Of a DNA stretch of 6,641 nt, positions 1 through 6,407 are shown piece after piece. Positions within the stretch are counted from its first letter, which is position 1. Every line of letters begins with the position of its first letter. Position numbers and translations under genes: made by a program. This DNA comes from Pseudomonadota bacterium (GTDB lineage: Bacteria; Pseudomonadota; Alphaproteobacteria; Rhizobiales; Rhizobiaceae): assembly GCA_023451915.1 (NCBI GenBank), contig JAEXXS010000283.1, forward strand, positions 1 through 6,641. The letters run 5' to 3'. The notes beneath the pieces are model-generated. The model made no database searches and was not told the origin of the DNA. It saw only the letters and a list, made by a program, of their open reading frames with translations.

Positions 1-1
1 T

Positions 2-172
2 AAGCGGATTAAGCGCAATCTCTTTCGCGTGCATTATCAATATGTGTTCGGCAATACCAAGCCCTATTGGTATGATTTCTTTCAGGTCTGCTGCGGTCCG
101 ACCTTCCTGTCAGACCGCGTGAATGACAATATTGTCGGCGGCTTACCGCCAGAAAAGGGTAATTCCGAATGA
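2..172 (+). CDS. C-terminal fragment of an unrecognised protein (5' end outside window)
   Basis: An open frame enters from the left edge and runs 56 codons to a TGA at 170-172. I do not recognise the family. The fragment is rich in aromatic residues (HYQYVFGN, then PYWYDFF), has an adjacent cysteine pair in VCCGP, and ends in a polar tail (PPEKGNSE). Reality as a gene is supported by the tight junction with the next gene: its stop overlaps the next start as ATGA (169-172), and the ribosome binding site AAGGG (155-159) of the next gene lies inside this frame. This is the usual arrangement of translationally coupled operon genes, so the product probably acts with, or is at least co-expressed with, the methyltransferase that follows. 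No signal peptide or catalytic motif can be judged from the fragment. Confidence 0.7.
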   Translation, partial: KRIKRNLFRVHYQYVFGNTKPYWYDFFQVCCGPTFLSDRVNDNIVGGLPPEKGNSE

Positions 173-756
173 CGCCCACCTTGGCAATGATCGTCTGGGC
201 CATTGGCCTTGTCGCCTGGGTGGTCATTCGCGTGCCGCACCAGCGGCGCGCGCGCAAGATTAAAGTCGCGACCAATGCAAAAACACTGCCCGACCGGGCA
301 GCACTCGGCGCGGCAACCATCGGCCTGTCGCTGATCCCGATCATCTATGTCGCCACAGGCTTTCCGGCCTTTGCGGACTATACCTTTCAGCCATGGCTTG
401 GCTGGATAGGGCTAGTGGGCGAACTTGCCTTTCTTTGGCTGTTCCATGCAAGCCATCGCCAGCTCGGCAAGAACTGGTCTGTCTCGCTGGAAATCCGCAA
501 GGAACACAAACTCGTGACGGACGGCCTCTATAAATATGTCCGCCATCCGATGTATTTATCGTTCTGGCTTTGGGCGATAGCGCAGTTTTGCCTGCTCCCC
601 AACTGGTTCGCCGGTCTGGCGGGCCTCGTTGGTGTCGGCATTCTCTATTTTTACCGCGTGGGCCATGAAGAAGCGATGATGCGCAACGCATTCGGCGCTT
701 CATATGACGAATATGCCAAGCGCACCGGACGTATTATTCCGAAACCTTGGCCATAA
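169..756 (+). CDS. ICMT-like integral membrane methyltransferase
   Basis: This 195-residue product looks like a member of the isoprenylcysteine carboxyl methyltransferase / phospholipid methyltransferase (ICMT/PEMT) fold family, which use S-adenosylmethionine at the inner membrane to methylate a lipid-like or lipid-attached substrate. Hydrophobic segments lie at about residues 5-22, 45-64, 74-94 and 128-163 (probably a helical hairpin). The family signature is clear in the C-terminal half: GLYKYVRHPMY (119-129) followed by HEE (166-168), FGASYDEYAKRTGRIIP (175-191) and a basic end. RHP and the downstream glutamate form the cofactor pocket in known members. Length is typical for bacterial homologues. 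The start is supported by AAGGG nine bases upstream and by the ATGA overlap with the preceding gene. Bacteria lack protein prenylation of the eukaryotic type, so the substrate is unknown; the specific activity should not be assumed from the family name. Confidence 0.88.
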   Translation: MTPTLAMIVWAIGLVAWVVIRVPHQRRARKIKVATNAKTLPDRAALGAATIGLSLIPIIYVATGFPAFADYTFQPWLGWIGLVGELAFLWLFHASHRQLGKNWSVSLEIRKEHKLVTDGLYKYVRHPMYLSFWLWAIAQFCLLPNWFAGLAGLVGVGILYFYRVGHEEAMMRNAFGASYDEYAKRTGRIIPKPWP

Positions 757-771
757 CCTTGGTATATTTAT

Positions 772-1461
772 ATGACGAACAAATCAGGCACTACGGCCAA
801 ATATTTCATGAGCCGCCGTTCTCTGTTAGCCTCGGGGCTAGCCACTGGCCTTATGCTGGCCGGAATGCCGGTCGCGGCGTTTGCCAAAACAGCCAAGCCT
901 GCCGCGCCATCGCCCAACGCGCCCGATACGAATAGCAAGCCGGGGAATGCCGCCCAGCCCGGCCGACCGGATGTCTATCTTCTGCGCGGTTTCGCCAATA
1001 TCTTTTCTACCGGCATCGATGAAATCGGGACCGCATTGCAGGCCGCAGGTGTCGATGCCCATGTCGAAGGCAACGCCGCCTGGCGTCTTGTCGCCAACCG
1101 GATCATCTCTGACCGGCAGAAATATGGCCCGCAGCCAGTCATTCTCGTCGGCCATTCGTTGGGCGCCAATGCCATTATTTCCATCGCCGAAGTTCTGGAA
1201 AAGCGCGGCATCCGCGTGGATTACATGGCGTCCTTTGCCGCGACCGCGCCCGATCCTCTGCCCGGAAATATCCGCCGCGTCGTCAATTTCTATTTCTCGC
1301 AGCACGGTTGGGGGTTGCCGCTGGTTCCCGGCCCACGCTTCAAGGGCAAGCTGGACAACCGCGATTTCTCGGGCGTAAAGGACGTCGGCCATTTCAATAT
1401 CGAAAAGCAACGCCCGCTACAGGCGGAAGTGGTGCGCGATATTCTGCGTATTCTCAAATAA
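772..1461 (+). CDS. Exported alpha/beta-hydrolase-like protein with Tat-type leader
   Basis: The 229-residue product begins with a signal peptide: a twin-arginine segment SRRSLL (14-19), a hydrophobic core (20-37) and a likely cleavage site after AFA (36-38), followed by a Pro/Ala/Asn-rich linker to about residue 64. The mature part has alpha/beta-hydrolase hallmarks: a strand ending in RGF (72-74, possible oxyanion region), a nucleophile elbow GHSLG (127-131) with Ser129, Asp161 after the next strand as candidate acid, and His207 in DVGHFNIEK near the C-terminus. It therefore probably acts as an esterase, lipase or thioesterase in the periplasm; substrate unknown. It follows the methyltransferase by 15 bases in the same frame, suggesting co-transcription. 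Neither in-frame ATG (772 or 808) has a good ribosome binding site; 808 would give a shorter leader starting MSRRSLL and is a serious alternative. The catalytic assignment rests on motif placement only. Confidence 0.82.
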   Translation: MTNKSGTTAKYFMSRRSLLASGLATGLMLAGMPVAAFAKTAKPAAPSPNAPDTNSKPGNAAQPGRPDVYLLRGFANIFSTGIDEIGTALQAAGVDAHVEGNAAWRLVANRIISDRQKYGPQPVILVGHSLGANAIISIAEVLEKRGIRVDYMASFAATAPDPLPGNIRRVVNFYFSQHGWGLPLVPGPRFKGKLDNRDFSGVKDVGHFNIEKQRPLQAEVVRDILRILK

Positions 1462-1527
1462 CGGCGATCGTTTCAGCAAACCATGGCGTCGCTTATCATC
1501 ACGACCTGAACAACTGTCGCTCTCAAT

Positions 1528-1554
1528 CAATTTAATTGCTGCTTTGCTGCTTTG
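1528..1554 (+). promoter_or_regulatory. AT-rich palindrome plus 8-bp tandem repeat upstream of the efflux operon
   Basis: In the 150-base gap before the adaptor gene there is a perfect 11-base palindrome, CAATT-T-AATTG (1528-1538), running into two tandem copies of TTGCTGCT (1536-1551) plus a partial third (TTG, 1552-1554). TTGCTG at 1544-1549 followed by a 17-base spacer and GATAGC (1567-1572) is a weak sigma-70-like fit (three of six matches in each box). The rest of the gap holds no convincing terminator for the hydrolase gene and no small gene. The patch is the best candidate for promoter or operator sequence of the pump, but this is inferred from position and composition only. Confidence 0.3.
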
Positions 1555-1600
1555 TGCTAGCGTTTGGATAGCCGGTTTTGTGGCGTATCCCTTCGTTGAC

Positions 1601-1605
1601 AGGAG
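1601..1605 (+). promoter_or_regulatory. Ribosome binding site fixing the GTG start of the adaptor gene
   Basis: AGGAG lies six bases before GTG at 1612-1614. It is the strongest Shine-Dalgarno match in the window and selects this GTG; the encoded N-terminus (MKRWVVW, then a hydrophobic stretch) is a proper membrane anchor, which supports the choice. Confidence 0.8.
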
Positions 1606-1611
1606 TCTTGC

Positions 1612-2796
1612 GTGAAGCGTTGGGTTGTTTGGAGTGTCCCTATCCTATTGGCTGCAGGCGTCGTTTATGTCGGCTGGCAACAAGCCACGAAGCAGAACGG
1701 CGTTAGCGCTCCGAATGCAGTCCAGACAGATAGCCGAAAAGGCGGCAACCGTTCGGCCAATGCCGAGCATGCCGTCAAGGTGGCTGTGGCAACCGCTGGC
1801 TCGCTGCCAATCCAGCGCAGCACCATCGGCACGGTTGTCGCCGTCGCGTCCACCGCGGTCAATAGTCCTCAGCCGGGCAATGTCGCCATTCTCAACGTAA
1901 AAGACGGGGCCATCGTCAAGAAGGGCGACCTGATCGCCCAGCTCGATGACCGCGCCATTCGCGCCACCGTCGTGAAAGATCAGGCCTCCGTCGCCAAATC
2001 GCAAGCAACCTTGAACAATGCGCAAATCCTGCTGACGCGGATGCAAAACCTTGTCACCAAGGGCGTCAGCACATCGCAGGCCGGCGATGATGCGCTAGCG
2101 GCGCTCAAAGTGGCCGAGGCCCAGTTGCAGGTTGATCAGGCACAGCTGGCCGCCGATCATGTAACGCTCGACAATACCAGAATTATAGCGCCCTTTGACG
2201 GGCAGCTTGGCGTCGTGCTCGTCTCGGCTGGGGCCTATCTTTCCGCCGGTTCGCCGGTCGCGACCATCACGCAGATGAAGCCCATCTATGCGGATTTCAC
2301 CCTGCCCGAAACAGATATCGCGCTCATCCGCGAAACGCTTGCCACCGGCGCGCTGAAAGCCACGGCATCCGCCGTATCGGCGGACGGCAGGGATATTTCG
2401 GAAAGCGGCCCGGTCAATTTCCTCGACAACACAATCGATGCTGCCAGCGGTACGGTGCGGCTGCGCGCCACGCTGGACAATCAATCCGGCAATTTCTGGC
2501 CCGGCCAGTCGCTGCGCGTGCTGGTGGAAGCAGGTCAAGCGGACAATCTGGTGCTGGTGCCGGGCGTTGCCGTTCAGCCGCAGGAAAATGGTTCGATCAG
2601 CTATGTCGTGAAAACGGACAATAGCATCGAGGTGCGCCCGGTCACGGTCGCGCTGCGCGCCAATGGCATGGCCGGTCTCAGCGCTGGCCTGCAACCCGGT
2701 GAAAAAGTGGTGACGGAAGGTCAGGCCGCGCTTGCCAATGGCAGCAAGGTGAAACTGACCAGTATCGACACAGAGACAAAAGTCTCGTCCAATTGA
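1612..2796 (+). CDS. RND efflux periplasmic adaptor (membrane fusion protein, MdtA/AcrA-like)
   Basis: This 394-residue protein links an inner-membrane RND pump to an outer-membrane channel. Residues 4-21 form an uncleaved or cleavable N-terminal hydrophobic anchor; there is no lipobox cysteine, so it is not a lipoprotein like AcrA. After a polar linker (25-52), the domains are in the usual order: first barrel/lipoyl half (about 55-120, with VKDGAIVKKGDLIAQLD at 96-112), an alpha-helical hairpin (about 115-187, Ala/Gln/Lys-rich), second lipoyl half (about 188-222, RIIAPFDGQLG at 190-200), beta-barrel (about 223-308) and membrane-proximal domain (about 310-382, LVPGVAVQ and LQPGEKVVTEGQAAL). 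The hairpin tip has the TolC-contact pattern R143-x3-L147 but Thr154 where the family usually has Ser. Length is normal. The permease gene starts 17 bases downstream, so both are one operon. Transported compounds cannot be deduced. Confidence 0.93.
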   Translation: MKRWVVWSVPILLAAGVVYVGWQQATKQNGVSAPNAVQTDSRKGGNRSANAEHAVKVAVATAGSLPIQRSTIGTVVAVASTAVNSPQPGNVAILNVKDGAIVKKGDLIAQLDDRAIRATVVKDQASVAKSQATLNNAQILLTRMQNLVTKGVSTSQAGDDALAALKVAEAQLQVDQAQLAADHVTLDNTRIIAPFDGQLGVVLVSAGAYLSAGSPVATITQMKPIYADFTLPETDIALIRETLATGALKATASAVSADGRDISESGPVNFLDNTIDAASGTVRLRATLDNQSGNFWPGQSLRVLVEAGQADNLVLVPGVAVQPQENGSISYVVKTDNSIEVRPVTVALRANGMAGLSAGLQPGEKVVTEGQAALANGSKVKLTSIDTETKVSSN

Positions 2797-2798
2797 AT

Positions 2799-2803
2799 GA
2801 AGG
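2799..2803 (+). promoter_or_regulatory. Ribosome binding site for the RND permease, deciding the ATG start
   Basis: GAAGG lies ten bases before the ATG at 2814. A frame-compatible TTG at 2793 overlaps the adaptor stop, but it has no upstream Shine-Dalgarno sequence and would add seven polar residues (MNEGAKA) before the canonical RND N-terminus MNISEVFIRRPVA, so ATG 2814 is preferred. Spacing of ten is slightly long. Confidence 0.6.
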
Positions 2804-2813
2804 CGCCAAGGCG

Positions 2814-5800
2814 ATGAACATTTCGGAAGTCTTCATTCGCCGCCCGGTGGCAACGATCCTCCTCGTTATCGGCGGATTGATCGGCGGTATTGCGGCTTAT
2901 CTGCAGCTTCCCGTCGCAGCGCTGCCGGAAGCGGATTTTCCGACCGTCAACGTGTCGGCGCAGCTGGCGGGCGCTTCCCCCGACACGATGGCGTCTTCTG
3001 TCGCAACCCCGCTCATCAAGCAATTCGAGACGATTGCGGGTATCGACACGATCAGCGCCACCTCATCGCTCGGCAACACATCGATCACGCTTCAGTTCAA
3101 TCTGTCCCGCAATATCGACGCGGCAGCTGCCGACGTGCAGGCGGCGATTACCCGCGCGCAGCGTCAATTGCCCGACAATTTGACCACCCCGCCAAGCTAT
3201 CGCAAGGCCAATCCCGCCGATGCGCCGGTCATCATTCTGGCACTCACCGGTGATGGCGCGCGTCTGACGCAGATGGACGACATCGCGCAGAACATCATAT
3301 CGCCAGCGCTTTCCACCATATCCGGCGTTGCGCAGGCGCAGGTCTATGGCTCCAAAACCTATGCCGTGCGTGTTGATGTTGACCCCGACAAGCTCGACAG
3401 CCGCAATCTGTCCTTGTCGGGCCTTGGCAATACAATCGCCGCTGCAAACAGCCAGACGCCGGTGGGCACATTGCAGAACGGGTCGCAGGCGCTGACGGTC
3501 AACGCCAAGACCCAGCGCACCAATGCTGACGAGTTCAAAAGCCTTATCGTCTCGGGCTCCGGTAACCGTGTGGTGCGACTGTCGGACGTTGCAACCGTTC
3601 TGGACAGCGTGGAAAACGTCAATCAGGGCAGTTGGCTCGATGGCAAACAGTCCATCGCGCTTGCCGTTCAACGCCAGCCCGGTTCGAACACGGTTGCCGT
3701 TGTAGACGCCATCAAGGCCAAGCTGCCGGAGATCGAAGCCGCCCTGCCCGCACAGATGCATATTTCTGTCGTCAACGACGTATCCCGGTCAATCCGCGAT
3801 GCAGTGGCCGATGTTCAAAAGACACTGGGCATTACGATTGCGCTCGTCGTTCTGGTCATCTTTCTGTTTCTCGGCCAGTTCTGGGCCACGATGATCCCGG
3901 GGCTTGCCGTGCCGCTGTCGCTGGTCGCGACATTTGCCGCCATGTATGCGTTCGGCTTTTCCATCGACAATATCTCGCTTCTGGCGCTGACGCTGGCGGT
4001 CGGCCTTGTGGTCGACGATGCCATCGTGATGCTCGAAAATATCGTGCGCTTTACCGAACAGGGGATGCCACCCTTTGAAGCTGCCATCAAGGGCAGCCAG
4101 GAAGTGACCGGCACGATCATCTCCATGTCATTGTCGCTGGTAGCCGTTTTCCTGCCCATTCTTCTGATGGGCGGCATTGTCGGACGTGTGCTGAATGAAT
4201 TCGGCATGGTCGTGACGCTCGCCATCCTCTCTTCGGCGCTCGTCTCGCTGACCGTGACGCCGATGCTGGCCGCGCGCCTGCCGCACAAGGAGATCAAACC
4301 CGGTCGAATCGCCCGCCTGTTCGATCAGATCACCGAAGCCTATGGACGCGCCGTCGGCTGGTGCCTCAGGCATCGGGCGCTGGTGCTGCTGGTTTTCGGC
4401 CTCAGTTTCCTCGGTTCAATCTGGTCATTCACAACCCTGCCGCGCAGCTTCTTTCCGCAGGAAGATATTGGCCTTCTCACCATTTCCACACAGGCGCGGC
4501 AGGATATTTCCTACCAGGCAATGCGTACCCTGCAACAGCAGGCGGCAGCTATCGTCTCCGAAAACCCCGTCGTCCAGCACGTCACGGCGTCACTCGGCAG
4601 CGGGCCCGGCGGTTCGACCTTCAACACCGGGTCGCTGCTCGTGCAGCTCAAAGCGCGCGATAGCCGTCCGCCGCTCGACCAGACCTTGAGCGCATTGCGC
4701 AAATCGCTCGCCGCTCTTCCCGGTATCACGGCCTATATAACACCGGTGCAGAATCTGCGGTTCGGCGGGCGCAGCAGCCAGAGCCAGTATCAGATTGTGC
4801 TGCAATCGCTCGATGCCGATGAAGCCCGATCCTGGTCGGTCAAGCTGGCCGACGCCATGAAGGCGGAACCGCAAACCTTTGTGGATGTGGCCTCCGACCT
4901 GCAAAACAACGCGCTGCAAGCCAGCATCGAAATCGATCATGACAAGGCTGGAAGCCTCGGCATCTCTTCGCAAGCGATCCGCAGCACGCTGGAAGCCGCC
5001 TATGGAACGCTGACGGTTTCACAGATCCAGACCACCGGCAACAGCTATAACGTCATTCTGGAACTTGATCAGAACCGCCAATGGGACGAAACACAACTTG
5101 GCGCGCTGCGCGTCCCATCATCGTCGGGTACGCTGGTTCCGCTCGCCAGCTTTGCCACAATCAAGCGAACCAATGGACCGGTAACCGTCAACCAGTCGGG
5201 ACAACTCGCATCCGTCACGTTGTCCTTCAACCTGCCTGCGGGCGTTTCGCTTGGCACGGCCACCGACCGCGTGACCGCACTGCAAAGCGAAATCGGAATG
5301 CCGGCATCCGTATCAGCGCACCCCTCTGGCGCGGCACAGATTTTTGCCCAATCGACCGGCAATATGGGCCTGCTGATCCTCGCTGCGGTCGCAACGATCT
5401 ATATCGTGCTCGGCGTTCTCTATGAAAGCTTCGCGCATCCGCTGACCATTCTGTCCGGTCTGCCATCAGCCGCCTTTGGCGCGTTGATCACGCTGCAGCT
5501 ATGCGGTTTCGACCTGTCGATCATTGCGCTGATCGGACTTCTGATGCTGATCGGTATTGTGAAGAAGAATGCGATCATGATGGTCGATGTCGCGCTCTAT
5601 CTCAAACGCGATGAAAACCATGCGTCGGAAGAAGCGATCCATCAGGCAGCGATCCGCCGCTTTCGGCCTATTATGATGACGACATTTTGTGCGCTTCTCG
5701 CCGCGGTTCCCGTTGCGCTGGGCGGCGGTCAGGGGTCAGAGCTGCGTCAACCGCTGGGCGTTGCGGTGGTTGGCGGTCTTCTGCTCAGCCAGGTGCTGAC

Positions 5801-5894
5801 GCTGTTCATTACACCGGTGATCTTTGTCGAAATCGACCGTCTGGCCAGCGCCCGCTGGTTCCGCAGGCGAAAAGCCGCACCACAAGAGGCGTGA
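2814..5894 (+). CDS. RND-family inner-membrane multidrug efflux permease (MdtB/MdtC-like)
   Basis: The 1026-residue product is a full-length resistance-nodulation-division transporter, a proton antiporter that captures substrates from the periplasm or membrane and passes them to an outer-membrane channel. It opens with the family N-terminus (FIRRPVATILL, 7-17; first membrane helix about 11-30). Two large periplasmic loops lie at about 31-335 and 540-850, each followed by a block of helices (about 336-490, with a helix at 521-540, and 851-1008). The proton relay is intact: Asp401-Asp402 in GLVVDDAIVMLEN (397-409), Lys918 in GIVKKNA (914-920), and Arg949 and Thr956 in RRFRPIMMT (948-956), matching AcrB Asp407/408, Lys940, Arg971 and Thr978 by motif. 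GGIVGRVLNEF (453-463) and GSELRQPLG (974-982) resemble MdtB/MdtC-type hydrophobe pumps rather than metal pumps, which carry charged residues within the helices. It is a single permease, so it presumably works as a homotrimer with the adaptor just upstream. Confidence 0.95.
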   Translation: MNISEVFIRRPVATILLVIGGLIGGIAAYLQLPVAALPEADFPTVNVSAQLAGASPDTMASSVATPLIKQFETIAGIDTISATSSLGNTSITLQFNLSRNIDAAAADVQAAITRAQRQLPDNLTTPPSYRKANPADAPVIILALTGDGARLTQMDDIAQNIISPALSTISGVAQAQVYGSKTYAVRVDVDPDKLDSRNLSLSGLGNTIAAANSQTPVGTLQNGSQALTVNAKTQRTNADEFKSLIVSGSGNRVVRLSDVATVLDSVENVNQGSWLDGKQSIALAVQRQPGSNTVAVVDAIKAKLPEIEAALPAQMHISVVNDVSRSIRDAVADVQKTLGITIALVVLVIFLFLGQFWATMIPGLAVPLSLVATFAAMYAFGFSIDNISLLALTLAVGLVVDDAIVMLENIVRFTEQGMPPFEAAIKGSQEVTGTIISMSLSLVAVFLPILLMGGIVGRVLNEFGMVVTLAILSSALVSLTVTPMLAARLPHKEIKPGRIARLFDQITEAYGRAVGWCLRHRALVLLVFGLSFLGSIWSFTTLPRSFFPQEDIGLLTISTQARQDISYQAMRTLQQQAAAIVSENPVVQHVTASLGSGPGGSTFNTGSLLVQLKARDSRPPLDQTLSALRKSLAALPGITAYITPVQNLRFGGRSSQSQYQIVLQSLDADEARSWSVKLADAMKAEPQTFVDVASDLQNNALQASIEIDHDKAGSLGISSQAIRSTLEAAYGTLTVSQIQTTGNSYNVILELDQNRQWDETQLGALRVPSSSGTLVPLASFATIKRTNGPVTVNQSGQLASVTLSFNLPAGVSLGTATDRVTALQSEIGMPASVSAHPSGAAQIFAQSTGNMGLLILAAVATIYIVLGVLYESFAHPLTILSGLPSAAFGALITLQLCGFDLSIIALIGLLMLIGIVKKNAIMMVDVALYLKRDENHASEEAIHQAAIRRFRPIMMTTFCALLAAVPVALGGGQGSELRQPLGVAVVGGLLLSQVLTLFITPVIFVEIDRLASARWFRRRKAAPQEA

Positions 5895-5904
5895 CCGCCG
5901 AGAC

Positions 5905-5948
5905 AAAAAAGCCTCCCGCGCGGACAGCCGCACGGGAGGCTTCGTTTT
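5905..5948. terminator. Bidirectional intrinsic terminator between convergent operons
   Basis: AAGCCTCCCG (5909-5918) pairs perfectly with CGGGAGGCTT (5933-5942). After one C/A mismatch (5919/5932) the stem continues as GCGG/CCGC (5920-5923 with 5928-5931) around an ACAG loop, giving a very stable hairpin. On the plus strand it is followed by TTTT at 5945-5948, ending the efflux operon ten bases after the permease stop. On the minus strand the six A bases at 5905-5910 become a T tract, ending transcription of the gene whose stop codon is at 5963-5965. The minus-direction T tract is longer and closer to the stem, so termination may be better in that direction. Confidence 0.9.
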
Positions 5949-5962
5949 GATAGGCAATCGCC

Positions 5963-6397
5963 TCACTTCGCCAGAACTGAAATGTCCTGCGAGGCTTTGA
6001 TTTCGTCGGCGGAGGCACAAAATCCCGGCTTGCTGTCATCGCTGCCTTCAGCCAAAAACAGGCCAAAACGTGCGCCAAAGGCCACAAGCACCGCGGCTTC
6101 ACGCAAATCGGCCTGCTCGTCGCTCAGCTTTTTGTCCGTATCTTTGATGATGTCTTCGATTTTTCTGCGGAAAGCTTCATGATCGAGCTCGTGCCCATCG
6201 CAGAGCCTGACGATAGCCGCCTGATAGGCGAGATTGTTGAGGCTTGCGAATTGCTTCGTTGAAAGAAATTCGCCTTCGCCCTTGGCCAGAGCATCCCATG
6301 CGGAATGAAGCCGATGACTGCTCGCATCTTCCGCCATAGCCACCTTAGGGAAGGCCGCAAGCAATGCCGCGCCCAGTAAAAAATGATGAAATTTCAT
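5963..6397 (-). CDS. Small secreted (periplasmic) protein of unknown function
   Basis: I do not recognise a family for this 144-residue product. It starts with a clear Sec-type signal peptide: basic/polar MKFHH, a hydrophobic core (6-16) and a cleavage site after AMA (20-22), leaving a mature protein of about 122 residues. The mature part looks mostly helical, with charged stretches (FRRKIEDIIKDTDKKLSDEQADL, about 76-98) and a hydrophobic segment VLVAFGARFGLFLA (103-116). Its only cysteines are Cys66 (VRLCDGHE) and Cys127 (GFCASA), which could form a disulphide after export. The start is well supported by AGGA (6404-6407 on the plus strand) six bases upstream. It lies eight bases after the next minus-strand gene upstream, so the two are probably co-transcribed, and it ends at the shared terminator. 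No enzymatic motif is visible. Confidence 0.85.
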   Translation of the reverse strand: MKFHHFLLGAALLAAFPKVAMAEDASSHRLHSAWDALAKGEGEFLSTKQFASLNNLAYQAAIVRLCDGHELDHEAFRRKIEDIIKDTDKKLSDEQADLREAAVLVAFGARFGLFLAEGSDDSKPGFCASADEIKASQDISVLAK

Positions 6398-6403
6398 AAT
6401 ATG

Positions 6404-6407
6404 TCCT
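6404..6407 (-). promoter_or_regulatory. Ribosome binding site of the 144-residue secreted protein, overlapping the upstream stop codon
   Basis: On the minus strand AGGA (plus positions 6404-6407) is six bases before the ATG at 6395-6397. It shares bases with the TAG stop (6406-6408) of the upstream gene, so ribosomes finishing that gene end on the start region of this one, a layout that favours coupled translation. Confidence 0.7.

Noticed and set aside
341..703. 120-codon minus-strand open frame opposite the methyltransferase
   Set aside because: It is antisense to the conserved RHPMY region, with Arg/Pro/Ser-rich composition typical of a shadow frame.
757..771. Possible fusion of methyltransferase and hydrolase by stop-codon read-through (same frame, five sense codons between)
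   Set aside because: The stop is TAA, the downstream protein has its own export leader, and no read-through signal is visible.
838..1410. 190-codon open frame on the minus strand opposite the hydrolase gene
   Set aside because: It lies wholly antisense to a gene with a signal peptide and catalytic motifs, has no recognisable domain and is explained by GC-rich codon bias.
1462..1527. Intrinsic terminator after the hydrolase gene
   Set aside because: Only 4-bp pairings were found and no T tract follows, so no terminator is called; read-through into the pump operon remains possible.
1308..1535. 75-codon plus-strand frame running from the hydrolase gene into the gap
   Set aside because: Most of it overlaps the hydrolase 3' end in another frame, with no ribosome binding site and no domain.
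1596..1601. Perfect TTGACA as a -35 promoter element
   Set aside because: It overlaps the ribosome binding site only ten bases before the GTG start, so a promoter here would start transcription inside the gene.
2793..2813. TTG at 2793 as the start of the RND permease (1033 residues)
   Set aside because: It has no Shine-Dalgarno sequence, overlaps the adaptor stop and adds a polar extension before the canonical family N-terminus; ATG 2814 fits better.
3063..3761. 232-codon open frame on the minus strand inside the permease gene
   Set aside because: It is antisense to conserved RND periplasmic-loop sequence and shows no protein-like motif.
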